In this document: piece after piece, positions 35,693 to 45,053 of the stretch | Layout: the number at the start of each line of letters is the position of its first letter | How positions within the stretch are numbered: position 1 is the stretch's first letter | NCBI RefSeq assembly: GCF_030503615.1 | Contig: NZ_CP129963.1 | Coordinates: 1,116,001 to 1,180,000 of the forward strand | Direction of reading: 5' to 3' | From: Sphingobacterium sp. BN32 | Lineage (GTDB): Bacteria > Bacteroidota > Bacteroidia > Sphingobacteriales > Sphingobacteriaceae | DNA length: 64,000 bases | Made by a program: the position numbers and the translations under genes | The notes under the pieces: model-generated | Database searches by the model: none | What the model saw: the letters and a program-made list of their open reading frames with translations, nothing else | Told to the model about the DNA's origin: nothing

Positions 35693-36946
35693 TTAAAATC
35701 TACGTTTATAGCCGACAGTGATGTCTATCTGGTTGTCTTTAACCTCCGGGAGATACTCTACATTATAGTATGTTCCAGAGATAGAAAATAAGTTTTTCTC
35801 CTTGACGCTCAAGTTGTATTCCAAACCAGTTTTAAAGGTTTTTAGCTTGTAGCTATCGCCTACTAATAAGTTTTCTCTATTTTCTTCGGGGCTGATACCA
35901 GTACCAACGATGAATCCAAAATAGTCGTCTGCACCCTTGGTATAATAACGTACTGTACCTGCATACGAATGGGAGATGTTGCTATCGCCAGGAGTCAGAT
36001 ACGTTCTAGCGTTGAACCAAAAGTTCTTATAATATTTACCCACAGAAGCAGTATACATCCAGACATTTTCCGTGAATTTCAATTGTCTGTAACCTAGCTC
36101 GGCTTCAAAACTTGCGGGCAAATTAGCATATAAGGATGCTCCCGTTCTAAACTTAGGGAAAAGACCTTCGCTATTGGAGTAGCCTGTTCCTAAATACATA
36201 TAGAATATTTTAGATAAACGGGGATAAGCTTCAAGTTCAAACTGTGTTCCGCTACTGCCAAACTTGTTCGCTAAGTTCGTTCTAAAGATGAAAGATCCAA
36301 TAGATGTGCGCCTCTTATAGCTTAATCCTACAATGTGCCAATCATCGGCAAACTGCTTGTCGAAGTGCATCCAGTTATACGTGACACCTACCTCGTTGCC
36401 ACCCACTTGCTCGCGGATTGAGTTGACTAACTCCCGGGCGCCGCTATTTTTCGGGTCCACAGCGAGGAGTTCATTTAACTGTTCATTAGCCTCGGTATAA
36501 CGTTTGGATGCATTGAATATCTTGGCTTTCAATAATAATAAGTCAGTAGACTTTGGATGAGAAGAAAGACCACGGTTCACTACACGGAGCGCTTCTTCAT
36601 TTTGGTCTTCCCAATATTCCATCGATCCATACGCCAAATGAAAATCCTCATCGGTCGTATTCTGTAATTCTAGTTGCTTAAATATCATTCTTGCCGAATC
36701 TGGCTGATCCATCCAAGTGTATAGCCTGCCTAAAAAAACACCGATATCGGTATAATCTGGACTTTTTTGTAGCGCCTGTTTTGCTAGTCCCACAGCTGCA
36801 GGATAATTCTTGTTGTCAAACGCTTCGGTACGCGCTCGTAAGAATAGTTCATCCGAATTCAGCGTTCCATCTTGTGCGAAAAGGATAGTAGATTGAAGAG
36901 TGCATAGCAGGGCTAAGGCAAGAATGCCAATTAGTGTTGATTTCAT
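35693..36946 (-). CDS. YaiO-like TPR and outer-membrane beta-barrel protein
   Basis: About 417 aa from ATG 36946, chosen because it gives a signal peptide (STILFAQ); the earlier ATG at 36973 adds a non-signal extension. Residues about 25-190 are TPR-like helices (FLRARTEAFDNKNYPAAV, TDLLLLKAKIFNASKRYTEA). About 200-417 are beta strands ending in aromatic Phe (GYKRRF), as in YaiO barrels. It is convergent with the GT2 fusion, with 3 bp between. In E. coli yaiO lies beside the GT2 gene yaiP, so this is a likely polysaccharide exporter or scaffold. Confidence 0.82.
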   Translation of the reverse strand: MKSTLIGILALALLCTLQSTILFAQDGTLNSDELFLRARTEAFDNKNYPAAVGLAKQALQKSPDYTDIGVFLGRLYTWMDQPDSARMIFKQLELQNTTDEDFHLAYGSMEYWEDQNEEALRVVNRGLSSHPKSTDLLLLKAKIFNASKRYTEANEQLNELLAVDPKNSGARELVNSIREQVGGNEVGVTYNWMHFDKQFADDWHIVGLSYKRRTSIGSFIFRTNLANKFGSSGTQFELEAYPRLSKIFYMYLGTGYSNSEGLFPKFRTGASLYANLPASFEAELGYRQLKFTENVWMYTASVGKYYKNFWFNARTYLTPGDSNISHSYAGTVRYYTKGADDYFGFIVGTGISPEENRENLLVGDSYKLKTFKTGLEYNLSVKEKNLFSISGTYYNVEYLPEVKDNQIDITVGYKRRF

Positions 36947-37096
36947 AAGTAGATACTTCTGTAGATGAAACAAAGTTACTTGTTTTTACGGCTTTAAATA
37001 AAGAAAAGCCGATTTATTTGTTGCACCTTCCATTTGTTAACAGGATGGCACGATTGCTATTGCAAACAATTACGTAGGGTTACTCGTTCATTTGAT

Positions 37097-38113
37097 ATGC
37101 AGATTATCGAATTTCGACCACAAGGCATTTACTGTATACCTGGTAAGTTTTATATAGACCCATGGCTTCCTGTAGATAGAGCGGTTATTACACATGGGCA
37201 TGCTGATCATGCTCGCCCTGGAATGGGAAGCTATTTATGCCATCGATTTACCACGCCCATTCTCAAAATACGAATTGGAGAAGCTATACAGGTTCAGGAC
37301 GTAGATTATAACGAACCTGTATCCATCAATGGAGTCGAAGTTTCCTTGCACCCGGCGGGACATATTATTGGTTCGGCTCAAGTAAGATTAGCATATAAAG
37401 GTAAAGTCGTGGTTGTTTCGGGTGATTATAAGTTGCAAGATGACGGACTAAGTACGCCTTTTGAACTTGTGCCTTGTCATGAGTTTATCACGGAAAGCAC
37501 CTTTGGACTCCCAATTTATCAATGGGAAACGGTGGAAAATCTCAATAAGCAATTGCAGAATTGGATTATTAGAAACCAATCCTATGGAAAGACTTCGGTG
37601 TTTGTCGGATATTCATTAGGAAAAGCACAGCGCATTATGAGAGCGGTGCAGGACATGGCGCCCATTCATGTGCATAGCTCTATCGCGCGATTAAATAAAG
37701 CGTACGAAAGCGTGGGCATCGTATTGCCCGAATATCAAACCGTGGATCTTCGCGAAGATCTGAAGTATGTAGATAAAAATATTGTCATCCTGCCGCCTTC
37801 GCTTGTTGGAACCCATGTTATCAAGCGCATTCCGCATATGGCTTACGCTATTTGCTCGGGCTGGATGTCGGTGCGTGGAGCAAGGCGATGGCGAAGTGCA
37901 GACGCTGGTTTCGCGGTAAGTGACCATGCCGATTGGAATGATTTATTACGTGTTACTCGGGAAACCGGTGCCGAGAAGGTTTATGTGACGCATGGGCAAA
38001 CCGCAGTATTCAGCAAGTACCTCAATGAAAATGGAATCCTTGCAGAAGAAGTAAAAACCGATTTTGGGGTGGAAAAAGAAGAGGCATTGATGAATGAAAA
38101 TGAAGCCATATGA
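37097..38113 (+). CDS. Ligase-associated MBL-fold DNA exonuclease
   Basis: About 338 aa from ATG 37097 (MQIIEFRPQGIYC). An upstream ATG at 37034 is less likely. The metallo-beta-lactamase signature THGHADHARPG is present, with later HPAGHIIGSAQ, VSGDYKLQDD, SDHADW and VTHGQ, as in SNM1/beta-CASP-like nucleases. Members of this group are encoded beside an ATP-dependent ligase and act in DNA repair. Start of the ligase overlaps its stop by 4 bp. The helicase and phosphoesterase often in this cluster are absent here. Confidence 0.9.
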   Translation: MQIIEFRPQGIYCIPGKFYIDPWLPVDRAVITHGHADHARPGMGSYLCHRFTTPILKIRIGEAIQVQDVDYNEPVSINGVEVSLHPAGHIIGSAQVRLAYKGKVVVVSGDYKLQDDGLSTPFELVPCHEFITESTFGLPIYQWETVENLNKQLQNWIIRNQSYGKTSVFVGYSLGKAQRIMRAVQDMAPIHVHSSIARLNKAYESVGIVLPEYQTVDLREDLKYVDKNIVILPPSLVGTHVIKRIPHMAYAICSGWMSVRGARRWRSADAGFAVSDHADWNDLLRVTRETGAEKVYVTHGQTAVFSKYLNENGILAEEVKTDFGVEKEEALMNENEAI

Positions 38114-39690
38114 AAGAATTTGCTCAACTGATCAACAGCTTGGACAGTACCAATAAGACATCGCTTAAAACGGAAGCGATCGTGCAATATTTGGAGCATG
38201 CCGAGAACCGGGATAAACTCTGGTTTTTGAGCCTGTTCACAGGGCGGCGCCCAAAGCGACAGGTCAGTACAGCGCTAATGCGCGAGTGGGTTAAAGAAAT
38301 CGTGGATATCCCAGATTGGCTTTTCATGGAGTCCTATTCATCCGTCGGGGATCTTGCAGAGACTATTTCTTTATTGTTGCCCAATCCCACCGGCAGTGTT
38401 GATTTGGCATTGTCCGAATGGATGGATAGAATTCTAGATCTGCACGATAAAAGCGATGAGGAAAAGAAAGCTTTTGTGCTTCATGCCTGGCAGGGTCTGC
38501 CGCATCAGGAACGCTTTATTTTTAATAAACTGTTAGGAGGTAGCTTCCGCGTTGGTATTTCAGCGAAAAGTCTAATCAATGCGATTGCACTTTATAGTGG
38601 GCTCGATGCCTCTGCCGTTGCTCATAGCATTATGGGAGAGTGGTTGATAGATGATGTAGATTTTGATTTGCTCATCAAAGGACAGTATGTCAATACCAAT
38701 CTTTCGAAACCCTATCCATTTTGCCTCGCTTACCCCTTAGAAAATCTTGAAAAAACTATTGTTGATCCGCAAGAATGGCAGGCAGAGTATAAATGGGATG
38801 GCATTCGTGGACAAATAATTAAAAGGGCGGATGAAATTTTTATCTGGTCGCGAGGGGAGGAACTTGTGACCGATCAATTCCCGGAATTAGTGCGGGAATT
38901 TAGTAACTGGCATGGAGATTTCGTTCTGGATGGTGAGATTTTAGCCATCCTCGATGGAGAAGTTTTAAACTTTACGTTTCTGCAGAAGCGACTGAATCGG
39001 AAGTCAGTCACAGATAAAATGCAACGGGATATTCCCGTTAGCATGTTGCTCTACGATTTATTAGAGTTAAATCAAGAAGATCTTCGACACACAGCGATGG
39101 CATCGCGACGGGAGAGACTAGAACAGCTATTCCAAGAGAATCAATCCAGTTCCATTAGACTATCCCCCTTGATCGAATTTCAAGATCTTGATACCCTGCA
39201 TGCCCTGCGTGCTTCTGCGCGGGAGAACAATAGTGAAGGCCTGATGTTAAAACATAAGAATTCTATTTATCACGCCGGAAGGAAGCGTGGCGATTGGTGG
39301 AAATGGAAAATTGACCCCCTATCCATCGATGCCGTGTTAATTTATGCGCAAAAGGGTAGTGGACGACGTAGTGGATACTATACGGATTACACATTTGCGG
39401 TGCGTGACGGGGACAAACTGGTCAGCATCGCCAAAGCCTATTCCGGGCTGACGGATAAGGAAATTCAGGAAGTAAGTCGTTTTATAAATAAAAACGCGAT
39501 TGAAAAGTTCGGACCCGTACGAACGGTCAAGCCCGAGTTGGTATTCGAAATTGCCTTTGAAGGAATTGGATGGAGTTCGAGACATAAATCAGGGATAGCC
39601 TTGCGATTCCCTCGTATTGCTCGCTGGCGCAGAGACAAGACCGTAGAAGAAATTGACGAGTTGGAAGAAGTAAAGAAATTGATCAAATAG
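38110..39690 (+). CDS. ATP-dependent DNA ligase
   Basis: The 526-aa ligase has an N-terminal DNA-binding helical domain (about 1-200), an adenylation domain with the nucleotide-linked Lys 228 in the KxDG-like motif (YKWDGIRGQ), FVLDGEILA, GLMLKH and WWKWK motifs, and an OB-fold C-terminus (about 415-526). It seals nicks using ATP and is coupled to the exonuclease upstream by an ATGA overlap. It adds to the chromosomal NAD-dependent ligase that nearly all bacteria have. Confidence 0.93.
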   Translation: MKEFAQLINSLDSTNKTSLKTEAIVQYLEHAENRDKLWFLSLFTGRRPKRQVSTALMREWVKEIVDIPDWLFMESYSSVGDLAETISLLLPNPTGSVDLALSEWMDRILDLHDKSDEEKKAFVLHAWQGLPHQERFIFNKLLGGSFRVGISAKSLINAIALYSGLDASAVAHSIMGEWLIDDVDFDLLIKGQYVNTNLSKPYPFCLAYPLENLEKTIVDPQEWQAEYKWDGIRGQIIKRADEIFIWSRGEELVTDQFPELVREFSNWHGDFVLDGEILAILDGEVLNFTFLQKRLNRKSVTDKMQRDIPVSMLLYDLLELNQEDLRHTAMASRRERLEQLFQENQSSSIRLSPLIEFQDLDTLHALRASARENNSEGLMLKHKNSIYHAGRKRGDWWKWKIDPLSIDAVLIYAQKGSGRRSGYYTDYTFAVRDGDKLVSIAKAYSGLTDKEIQEVSRFINKNAIEKFGPVRTVKPELVFEIAFEGIGWSSRHKSGIALRFPRIARWRRDKTVEEIDELEEVKKLIK

Positions 39691-39704
39691 TAGTCGAATT
39701 TAGA

Positions 39705-40469
39705 CTAATCCTGTTTTTCGACTAAATATTTCCAATAACGCTTCGGGACGTGCTGTACATGCAGCTTAATATTCTTACGTGCTACGATATTAGTTGCTTT
39801 AAAATAAGCTTTCCATAGCTGCTGATAATGTGTTTCTTGTTGATCCAATTCGATCTGAATCGCCAAGTCTCCATTGCTGTTGGAAGCATCGGAAAGTGTT
39901 ACTTCTTGTATATCCCGCAAATCGTAGAGATAACCGTAACGACGTTTCACATCGTAGATTAACCAACGCTGATCGGCAAATCGCTTTTTAAAGAAGGAAA
40001 TAATCAGCGGCAAGACATTAAAGTCAGGTTCAATAACGGTACTATATAAATCATCTGCAGATTTGCTGAAGCGGATGAAAGCTTTCATTCGATGTCTCTC
40101 TCTCCCCATTTTTTTAATCGATTGGGAAAAAGCCAGAGCGTCCGCATCGGCATAGTTCTTTAAGATATTGGGATTATTTGTGAAGATACTCCGCATTAAT
40201 TTGAATCCGATACGCCATGCATGTACATCTTCCGAAAGAAAGTTTCGATAAAAATCATGAACACGATCTTTCGCTATATGCTTTTCCAACCCCTTTAAAA
40301 TCCGCTTAGCACGTTCATGATCTGTGTTGATATAAACTTTCGTAGCAAATAAACTTGATTCCAACTTCTCTTGAATCATGGGTACTGCCTCCAGTTCTCT
40401 ATCTTGAAAGGAATGGAAAAATGCAGTTAGATAACCTAGGTAGCTGCCATCAAAAATATAGTAGGTCAT
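39705..40469 (-). CDS. DUF4130-family putative DNA repair protein
   Basis: The 254-aa protein has the start typical of TIGR03915-like proteins (YYIFDGSYLGYLTAFF) and an inner segment RHRMKAFIRFSKSADDLYSTVIEPDFNVLP, split here by description as RHRMKAFIRF and EPDFNVLP. Family members are always paired with a radical SAM protein and look related to uracil-DNA glycosylase-type folds. It overlaps its partner by 4 bp. The convergent ligase gene ends 14 bp away. Confidence 0.82.
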   Translation of the reverse strand: MTYYIFDGSYLGYLTAFFHSFQDRELEAVPMIQEKLESSLFATKVYINTDHERAKRILKGLEKHIAKDRVHDFYRNFLSEDVHAWRIGFKLMRSIFTNNPNILKNYADADALAFSQSIKKMGRERHRMKAFIRFSKSADDLYSTVIEPDFNVLPLIISFFKKRFADQRWLIYDVKRRYGYLYDLRDIQEVTLSDASNSNGDLAIQIELDQQETHYQQLWKAYFKATNIVARKNIKLHVQHVPKRYWKYLVEKQD

Positions 40470-41725
40470 GCAAACAAACTTAATTGATTATTCGGAGTCT
40501 TCGGGAGATATTTGCTCGTTCCGGTAGCTAATATTGAGCTTTTCACAGACGCCATTTGCAGGTCGCCCCAATTTCGTGTGGAGTCAGCATAGCGCATAAA
40601 ATACTTTGCACGATTGAAAGCGATGCCAATTTTTTTCAAATGATGCTCATAGAGCTTTCCAAACTTCCTCGCCTGTATAATTTTCAGTGCCGAGCCCCGA
40701 CCTACACCAGGAATACGCAAAATCATGGCATAGTCTGCTGTATTAACGTCGATTGGAAAGAGTTGAGGATTGCGCAAAGCCCAGCTTAATTTCGGATCAA
40801 TATCTAAATCCAAATCTTGATGGTTCGGATTGAGAATCTCATCCAGCTTGAAATTGTAAAACCTTAAAAGCCAATCAGTCTGATAGAGTCTATTCTCTCG
40901 AATCAGCGGAGGAGCAGTCCCGACCTGCGGCAGTATGCTATGATCTTGATTGATGGGAATATAGCCGCTGTAGTAGACGCGCTTAAGGTGATAGGTTTTG
41001 TAAAACTCGGATGAGATTTTCATGATGTCATAATCCGTCTCTGAAGTCGCCCCAACCACCATTTGCGTACTTTGCCCTGCCGGAACAAACGTAGGCACAT
41101 GCTTCATCAACTTTTTTTCTTCAGCAAGCATGATCTTTTGCTGATCAACGAATTGCAGCGGTTTCCGTACAGACTCATGATCTTTTTCCGGCGCTAGTTG
41201 TTTTAGTCCCTCCTCCGTAGGAATCTCTAGATTTACACTCATCCGATCCACATAAAGTCCTGCCTCCTTGATAAGCTCTTCACTCGCGCCGGGAATTGTT
41301 TTCAGATGTATATAGCCGAAGAAACGTTCCTCTGTTCTCAACTTTTTTACAATACGCATCAAGCGCTCCATCGTGAAGTCTGCCGATTTAAAGATGCCCG
41401 AACTTAAAAAAAGACCCTCAATATAATTTCTTCGGTAGAAATTCATCGTTAGTTGAACGACCTCATTCACTGAAAATGCAGCTCGCTGAATATCGTTGCT
41501 GCGGCGACTGACGCAGAATGCGCAATCGTATATACAATAGTTGGTAAGCAAAATCTTTAAAAGGGAAACGCAGCGCCCATCTTCTGTATAGGTATGACAA
41601 ATACCCGAACGAGATGAGTCACCGATTCCGCCCTCATTTTTCCTCTTCCCGCCGCTGGAACTACAACTGACGTCATATTTCGCTGCGTCTGCTAATATCG
41701 ATAGCTTTTCCTCTGCTGTAATCAT
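40466..41725 (-). CDS. Putative DNA modification/repair radical SAM protein
   Basis: The 419-aa protein has the radical SAM cluster motif CIYDCAFC (CxxxCxxC) near residue 66, preceded by a Cys-containing start, and a C-terminal helix-hairpin-helix motif (LRIPGVGRGSALKI) that fits DNA binding. It matches the family TIGR03916 that pairs with DUF4130 proteins. The reaction on DNA is not known. The start is separated from the partner by a 4-bp overlap, so they are co-translated. Confidence 0.88.
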   Translation of the reverse strand: MITAEEKLSILADAAKYDVSCSSSGGKRKNEGGIGDSSRSGICHTYTEDGRCVSLLKILLTNYCIYDCAFCVSRRSNDIQRAAFSVNEVVQLTMNFYRRNYIEGLFLSSGIFKSADFTMERLMRIVKKLRTEERFFGYIHLKTIPGASEELIKEAGLYVDRMSVNLEIPTEEGLKQLAPEKDHESVRKPLQFVDQQKIMLAEEKKLMKHVPTFVPAGQSTQMVVGATSETDYDIMKISSEFYKTYHLKRVYYSGYIPINQDHSILPQVGTAPPLIRENRLYQTDWLLRFYNFKLDEILNPNHQDLDLDIDPKLSWALRNPQLFPIDVNTADYAMILRIPGVGRGSALKIIQARKFGKLYEHHLKKIGIAFNRAKYFMRYADSTRNWGDLQMASVKSSILATGTSKYLPKTPNNQLSLFA

Positions 41726-41803
41726 AATTATAATAGATGATTACAACAAAAATACTAAAAATATTAGTAAAAGAAAAGAGCTTCTTCAAAAGTTTTATTT
41801 TGC

Positions 41804-42310
41804 TTAAAGGGATAGCTTTCCATCTCTGCCGACGTCGAAATTGTTACCCGTTACTGCGTTGGCAGCTACTTTCAACAAGGTAACTAGTTTGCTCGACTTT
41901 TGGTCCCAATAATAAGCGTCATTAGGAACAACCTTTAGCACCTGAATGTTGGGGTCATCTTTTCCTTTTTCGAACCAACCCTCCATCATCTTGTTCCAGT
42001 ACTTTTCAATGCGTGCTTCATCTCTAGAAATTTCAGCATGCCCATTGATAGTCAAAAACTCATAGTCTTTAGGTTGTGCATAGATTAACGAAACTTGTCG
42101 GTCGTCTTGGAGATGCTGATAAGTTTCACTTTGTTTCGAAAACAGATACCATATATTGCCCTGCTCATCAACCTCCTGTCGGCTCATTGGCACAGCATGC
42201 GGTTGCTTTTCGTCTTTTTTAAAGCTGCACAGCATCCCAATATCAATCTTATCGACCATCTCTCTTAATTTATCGATTGCTTCTTTGTTATTTAAGTTTT
42301 CAGTACTCAT
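41804..42310 (-). CDS. Pyridoxamine 5'-phosphate oxidase-like general stress protein
   Basis: The 168-aa protein has a split-barrel FMN-binding fold (LREMVDKIDIGMLCSF, HAVPMSRQEVDEQGNIWYLF is the central part) and a late DPNIQVLKVVPNDAYYWD segment typical of the general stress FMN-binding group. Likely cofactor FMN or F420. It forms a small minus-strand unit with the lipocalin; 47 bp separate them. Confidence 0.82.
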   Translation of the reverse strand: MSTENLNNKEAIDKLREMVDKIDIGMLCSFKKDEKQPHAVPMSRQEVDEQGNIWYLFSKQSETYQHLQDDRQVSLIYAQPKDYEFLTINGHAEISRDEARIEKYWNKMMEGWFEKGKDDPNIQVLKVVPNDAYYWDQKSSKLVTLLKVAANAVTGNNFDVGRDGKLSL

Positions 42311-42357
42311 AGTGTAGATTTTTGCCCGAGGGCGCCTAATATTTTATTTATGTTATC

Positions 42358-42903
42358 TTATTTTTGTTCCGTCCAAACAAGTCTGTTCATATCGTAGCCT
42401 GCGTCCATCGCTTTCTTTACAAAGGCCTCCTTTACACGTTCAGGCATAGTCTTATTACGAGACAAGAACCAAATATAGTCTGTGCTTTCGCCGAAAACCA
42501 GAACATTCTCGTAGGCAGGATCCATAGCGACCACATTATAGCCGGAATAAAAAGGACCAAAGAATGAAACTTTTAAAGCTCCTTTGGTCGGGTCGCCAAC
42601 GAAATCCGCTTTCCCTTCAGATTCTTTCCACTCTCCCTTTTTTGTGTCATAACCTTTATTCAAGACTTTAATCGTTCCATCCTCATTCAGTGAATATTCG
42701 GCCGTCACTTGATTCATATCTTTTTCGTGCTTAAAATCAAAGCGTGCGATTTCATACCACTTTCCTGCGTAAGATTTTATGTCGAAATTGTCGACAACAT
42801 TTACTCCAGGAGGTACTTTGACGGTTTTACATGAACTAATTAAAAATGGGGCGATCAGTATTGCGGAGCCCAACGCTATTTTAAGACAGGTCTTATAATT
42901 CAT
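42358..42903 (-). CDS. Outer-membrane lipocalin (Blc-type)
   Basis: About 181 aa from ATG 42903, giving a lipoprotein signal (LISSC). The lipocalin signature is NFDIKSYAGKWYEIARFDF, followed by VTAEYSL, and a late YDYIWFLSR-like segment (TDYIWFLSRNKTMP) as in Blc. It probably binds lysophospholipids or fatty acids at the outer membrane under stress. Confidence 0.9.
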   Translation of the reverse strand: MNYKTCLKIALGSAILIAPFLISSCKTVKVPPGVNVVDNFDIKSYAGKWYEIARFDFKHEKDMNQVTAEYSLNEDGTIKVLNKGYDTKKGEWKESEGKADFVGDPTKGALKVSFFGPFYSGYNVVAMDPAYENVLVFGESTDYIWFLSRNKTMPERVKEAFVKKAMDAGYDMNRLVWTEQK

Positions 42904-43163
42904 ATTGTGATGTTTCTTAATGAAACAACTCATTGTGCATAATAGTTTGCTACGACGGTAAAATTTGGAATTGGTTGGATAGGCTGGCTAGTAGGTTGAG
43001 AGATCTGGATTGCCTGCATTTATATAGTTAAAACCTTAATCCTGCCCGATCCCAGAATTAAATTACTAATAAGACTAAACGTCAATTCAGGACCAGGCAA
43101 GTTTAAGGAAAACTAATAGAGCAAATTGTCTTTTTCAATTCGCTGTTTAAACAAAAAGTAATT

Positions 43164-43898
43164 CTAGAGGCCGATTTTCCCCTCGGCCCAGTAGGGATAA
43201 GTTTGTATTTGTTTGTTGCTATATCCTTTTCGTATCAGTTCCTTGCGAAAGCGCGCTATGGTGTCGGTATTGCCCGACAAGTAAAATGCGATATAGGAGG
43301 GTAGGATATTATTGTTGTCAATCCATTCAGCATACTGCCGAAAAGCCTCTTCCAGCGCGCTCGGACATAGTGGGACATAGCTGCTATCCTCCCAATTAAT
43401 CCACTCGAGCCAACTACTATGTTTTCGCTGAATTTCAATAAAACAAAAGCATGGGCGCGATTTCAGCTTTGAAGCATTGCTAATGCTTTGCATTAGCCCG
43501 ATGGATGTTTCATCACCAATAACCACATGTGCACTCGCATATTTGACAAAAGACATTTTGCGACCCGGGCCCAATAATTTTACCTGATGACCAATGCGCA
43601 GTTGTTCGGCCCAACGGCTGCCGGGACCTTTGTCGTGCAAATAAAAAAGTATATCGCAAATTCCTTCTTCTCTGTTGAAATACGAAGGGGTATAATGTCG
43701 AAATTCTGTCTCATTTACTCTAATTTCTACAACATTTCCCGCAACAAAATCTGTCTTAACCCCCGAAAAATCGCCTTCGAAGCGTACGTATTTAAGGGTA
43801 GGGGCAAGGTATTCTATTTCTGTGACTCGAGAGGCATGGTAACTGCCGCTAAAAAATTTTTCCATGGCGTCTGCCATCCATTGAGGGATTCTAGGCAT
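43164..43898 (-). CDS. Siderophore-interacting FAD protein (SIP family)
   Basis: The 244-aa protein has FAD-binding motifs FRHYTPS (RxYT) and GPGSRWAE, then GPGRKMSF, DETSIG and the C-terminal YPYWAEGK typical of SIP ferric-siderophore reductases. It should reduce iron from siderophores in the cytoplasm. It is divergent from an AraC gene. The promoter has a TACATTTG box, 21-bp-spaced repeats and a weak Fur-like box. Confidence 0.9.
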   Translation of the reverse strand: MPRIPQWMADAMEKFFSGSYHASRVTEIEYLAPTLKYVRFEGDFSGVKTDFVAGNVVEIRVNETEFRHYTPSYFNREEGICDILFYLHDKGPGSRWAEQLRIGHQVKLLGPGRKMSFVKYASAHVVIGDETSIGLMQSISNASKLKSRPCFCFIEIQRKHSSWLEWINWEDSSYVPLCPSALEEAFRQYAEWIDNNNILPSYIAFYLSGNTDTIARFRKELIRKGYSNKQIQTYPYWAEGKIGL

Positions 43899-43956
43899 AT
43901 CGTCTAATTTTTTAATTCTTACTTTCGTTAGTTTTCTTATTAATACTAAAAATCAT

Positions 43957-44042
43957 TGTGAATTAATCTTATATTTATACAAATGTAACCTAAACAAAAA
44001 TCAATAAGGTTTGGATAAGGGAATAAAAGGTCTAAATAAGGG
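43957..44042 (-). promoter_or_regulatory. Promoter and regulatory sites of the SIP gene/AraC gap
   Basis: Three elements: a -7 box CAAATGTA (TACATTTG on minus) at 43980-43987; two 15-bp direct repeats at 44007-44021 and 44028-44042 (AGGTTTGGATAAGGG and AGGTCTAAATAAGGG, 12 of 15 equal) spaced exactly 21 bp; and a degenerate Fur-like core at 43957-43971 (minus TAAGATT-A-ATTCACA, 12 of 15 matches to the core). The repeats end 19 bp upstream of the -7 box. The adjacent AraC is the expected binder. Confidence 0.55.
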
Positions 44043-44061
44043 ATAACCTAAATACTAAAGA

Positions 44062-45042
44062 ATGAATCTCAAGGTTTATGATAGCGAGACGGGAAATTTA
44101 ACATTTAATAAAGAATTTATTAATCAAAAATTAGTTGGAAAGCAGGAACTAATGGAAGATATAGTCAACTTGAATCAGCTGGTAGATCAGGGGTATTATC
44201 GCGAACTATCTTTTGAGGGCGTACATATTGGTTATGGGTATTTATCACATAGGAAACGGATCAGGTTTAGTTTTGAAAGTGATTTCGAAACGATCGAGAT
44301 GCATTTCGCATTGCAAGGGCATAGCGCTGCCCAGGTAAATTTGGAACATGGAACAGTTGAATACGTAAATTTCGACCATAATATCATTTATGGCAATTGT
44401 TTATCCGGAAATATGTTATGGGATAGCCCAGAGTTGCAAGTATTTGAAATTAACTTTACACCCTCATTTTTCAAACGGTTTTTACCGGAGGGGAGTGAAG
44501 TCTTCGATCAGTTTAGAAATCGAATCGAGCAACGTAAATCGACTTTATTCGGACAAAGGAATGCACGCATCAGTGCTAAAATGTTTCAAATTATTCAGGA
44601 TATCTTAACTTGCAAACGTCAAGGTGTCTTTAAGCGAATGTTTTTAGAATCCAAAGTCATTGAGTTACTGATGCTGCAGTTCGAACAGTTTTCAAAAGAA
44701 GAAACTTTCAATAGCGCCTTAAGTCGAAGTACCGTCGAACGGATCTATGCTGCAAGAGATATTATTGTCAACCGTATTGATGCCGATTTGACATTAATGG
44801 ATCTGGCACATCAAGTCGGGACCAATGAATGTACGTTGAAGAAAGGTTTTAAAGAGGTTTTTGGTACCACTGTTTTCGCTTTTTGGCGTGATGCGAAAAT
44901 GGATCGGGCTATAGAATTGTTAGAGGGGGGAGAGTTGCGTATTGCAGAACTTGCGGAACTATTAGGCTACAAGAATCAGAAACATTTCTCAACAGCCTTT
45001 AAGTCAAGGTTTGGAATTAGTCCCAGCCAATTTAAAGGGTAG
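44062..45042 (+). CDS. AraC-family regulator, divergent from SIP gene
   Basis: The 326-aa protein has an N-terminal sensing domain (about 1-220) and a C-terminal AraC domain (about 230-326; LMDLAHQVGTNECTLKKGF and IAELAELLGYKNQKHF). It resembles PchR-type siderophore regulators and the other three AraC genes in this window. It probably binds the two 21-bp-spaced repeats 20-55 bp before its start and activates the SIP gene in the presence of a ferric siderophore. Confidence 0.86.
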   Translation: MNLKVYDSETGNLTFNKEFINQKLVGKQELMEDIVNLNQLVDQGYYRELSFEGVHIGYGYLSHRKRIRFSFESDFETIEMHFALQGHSAAQVNLEHGTVEYVNFDHNIIYGNCLSGNMLWDSPELQVFEINFTPSFFKRFLPEGSEVFDQFRNRIEQRKSTLFGQRNARISAKMFQIIQDILTCKRQGVFKRMFLESKVIELLMLQFEQFSKEETFNSALSRSTVERIYAARDIIVNRIDADLTLMDLAHQVGTNECTLKKGFKEVFGTTVFAFWRDAKMDRAIELLEGGELRIAELAELLGYKNQKHFSTAFKSRFGISPSQFKG

Positions 45043-45053
45043 AGCAGTTTGAA

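Noticed and set aside
43957..43971. Strong Fur box before the SIP gene
   Set aside because: Only the 7-1-7 core is partly matched; the outer arms do not fit. Kept only as a weak element.
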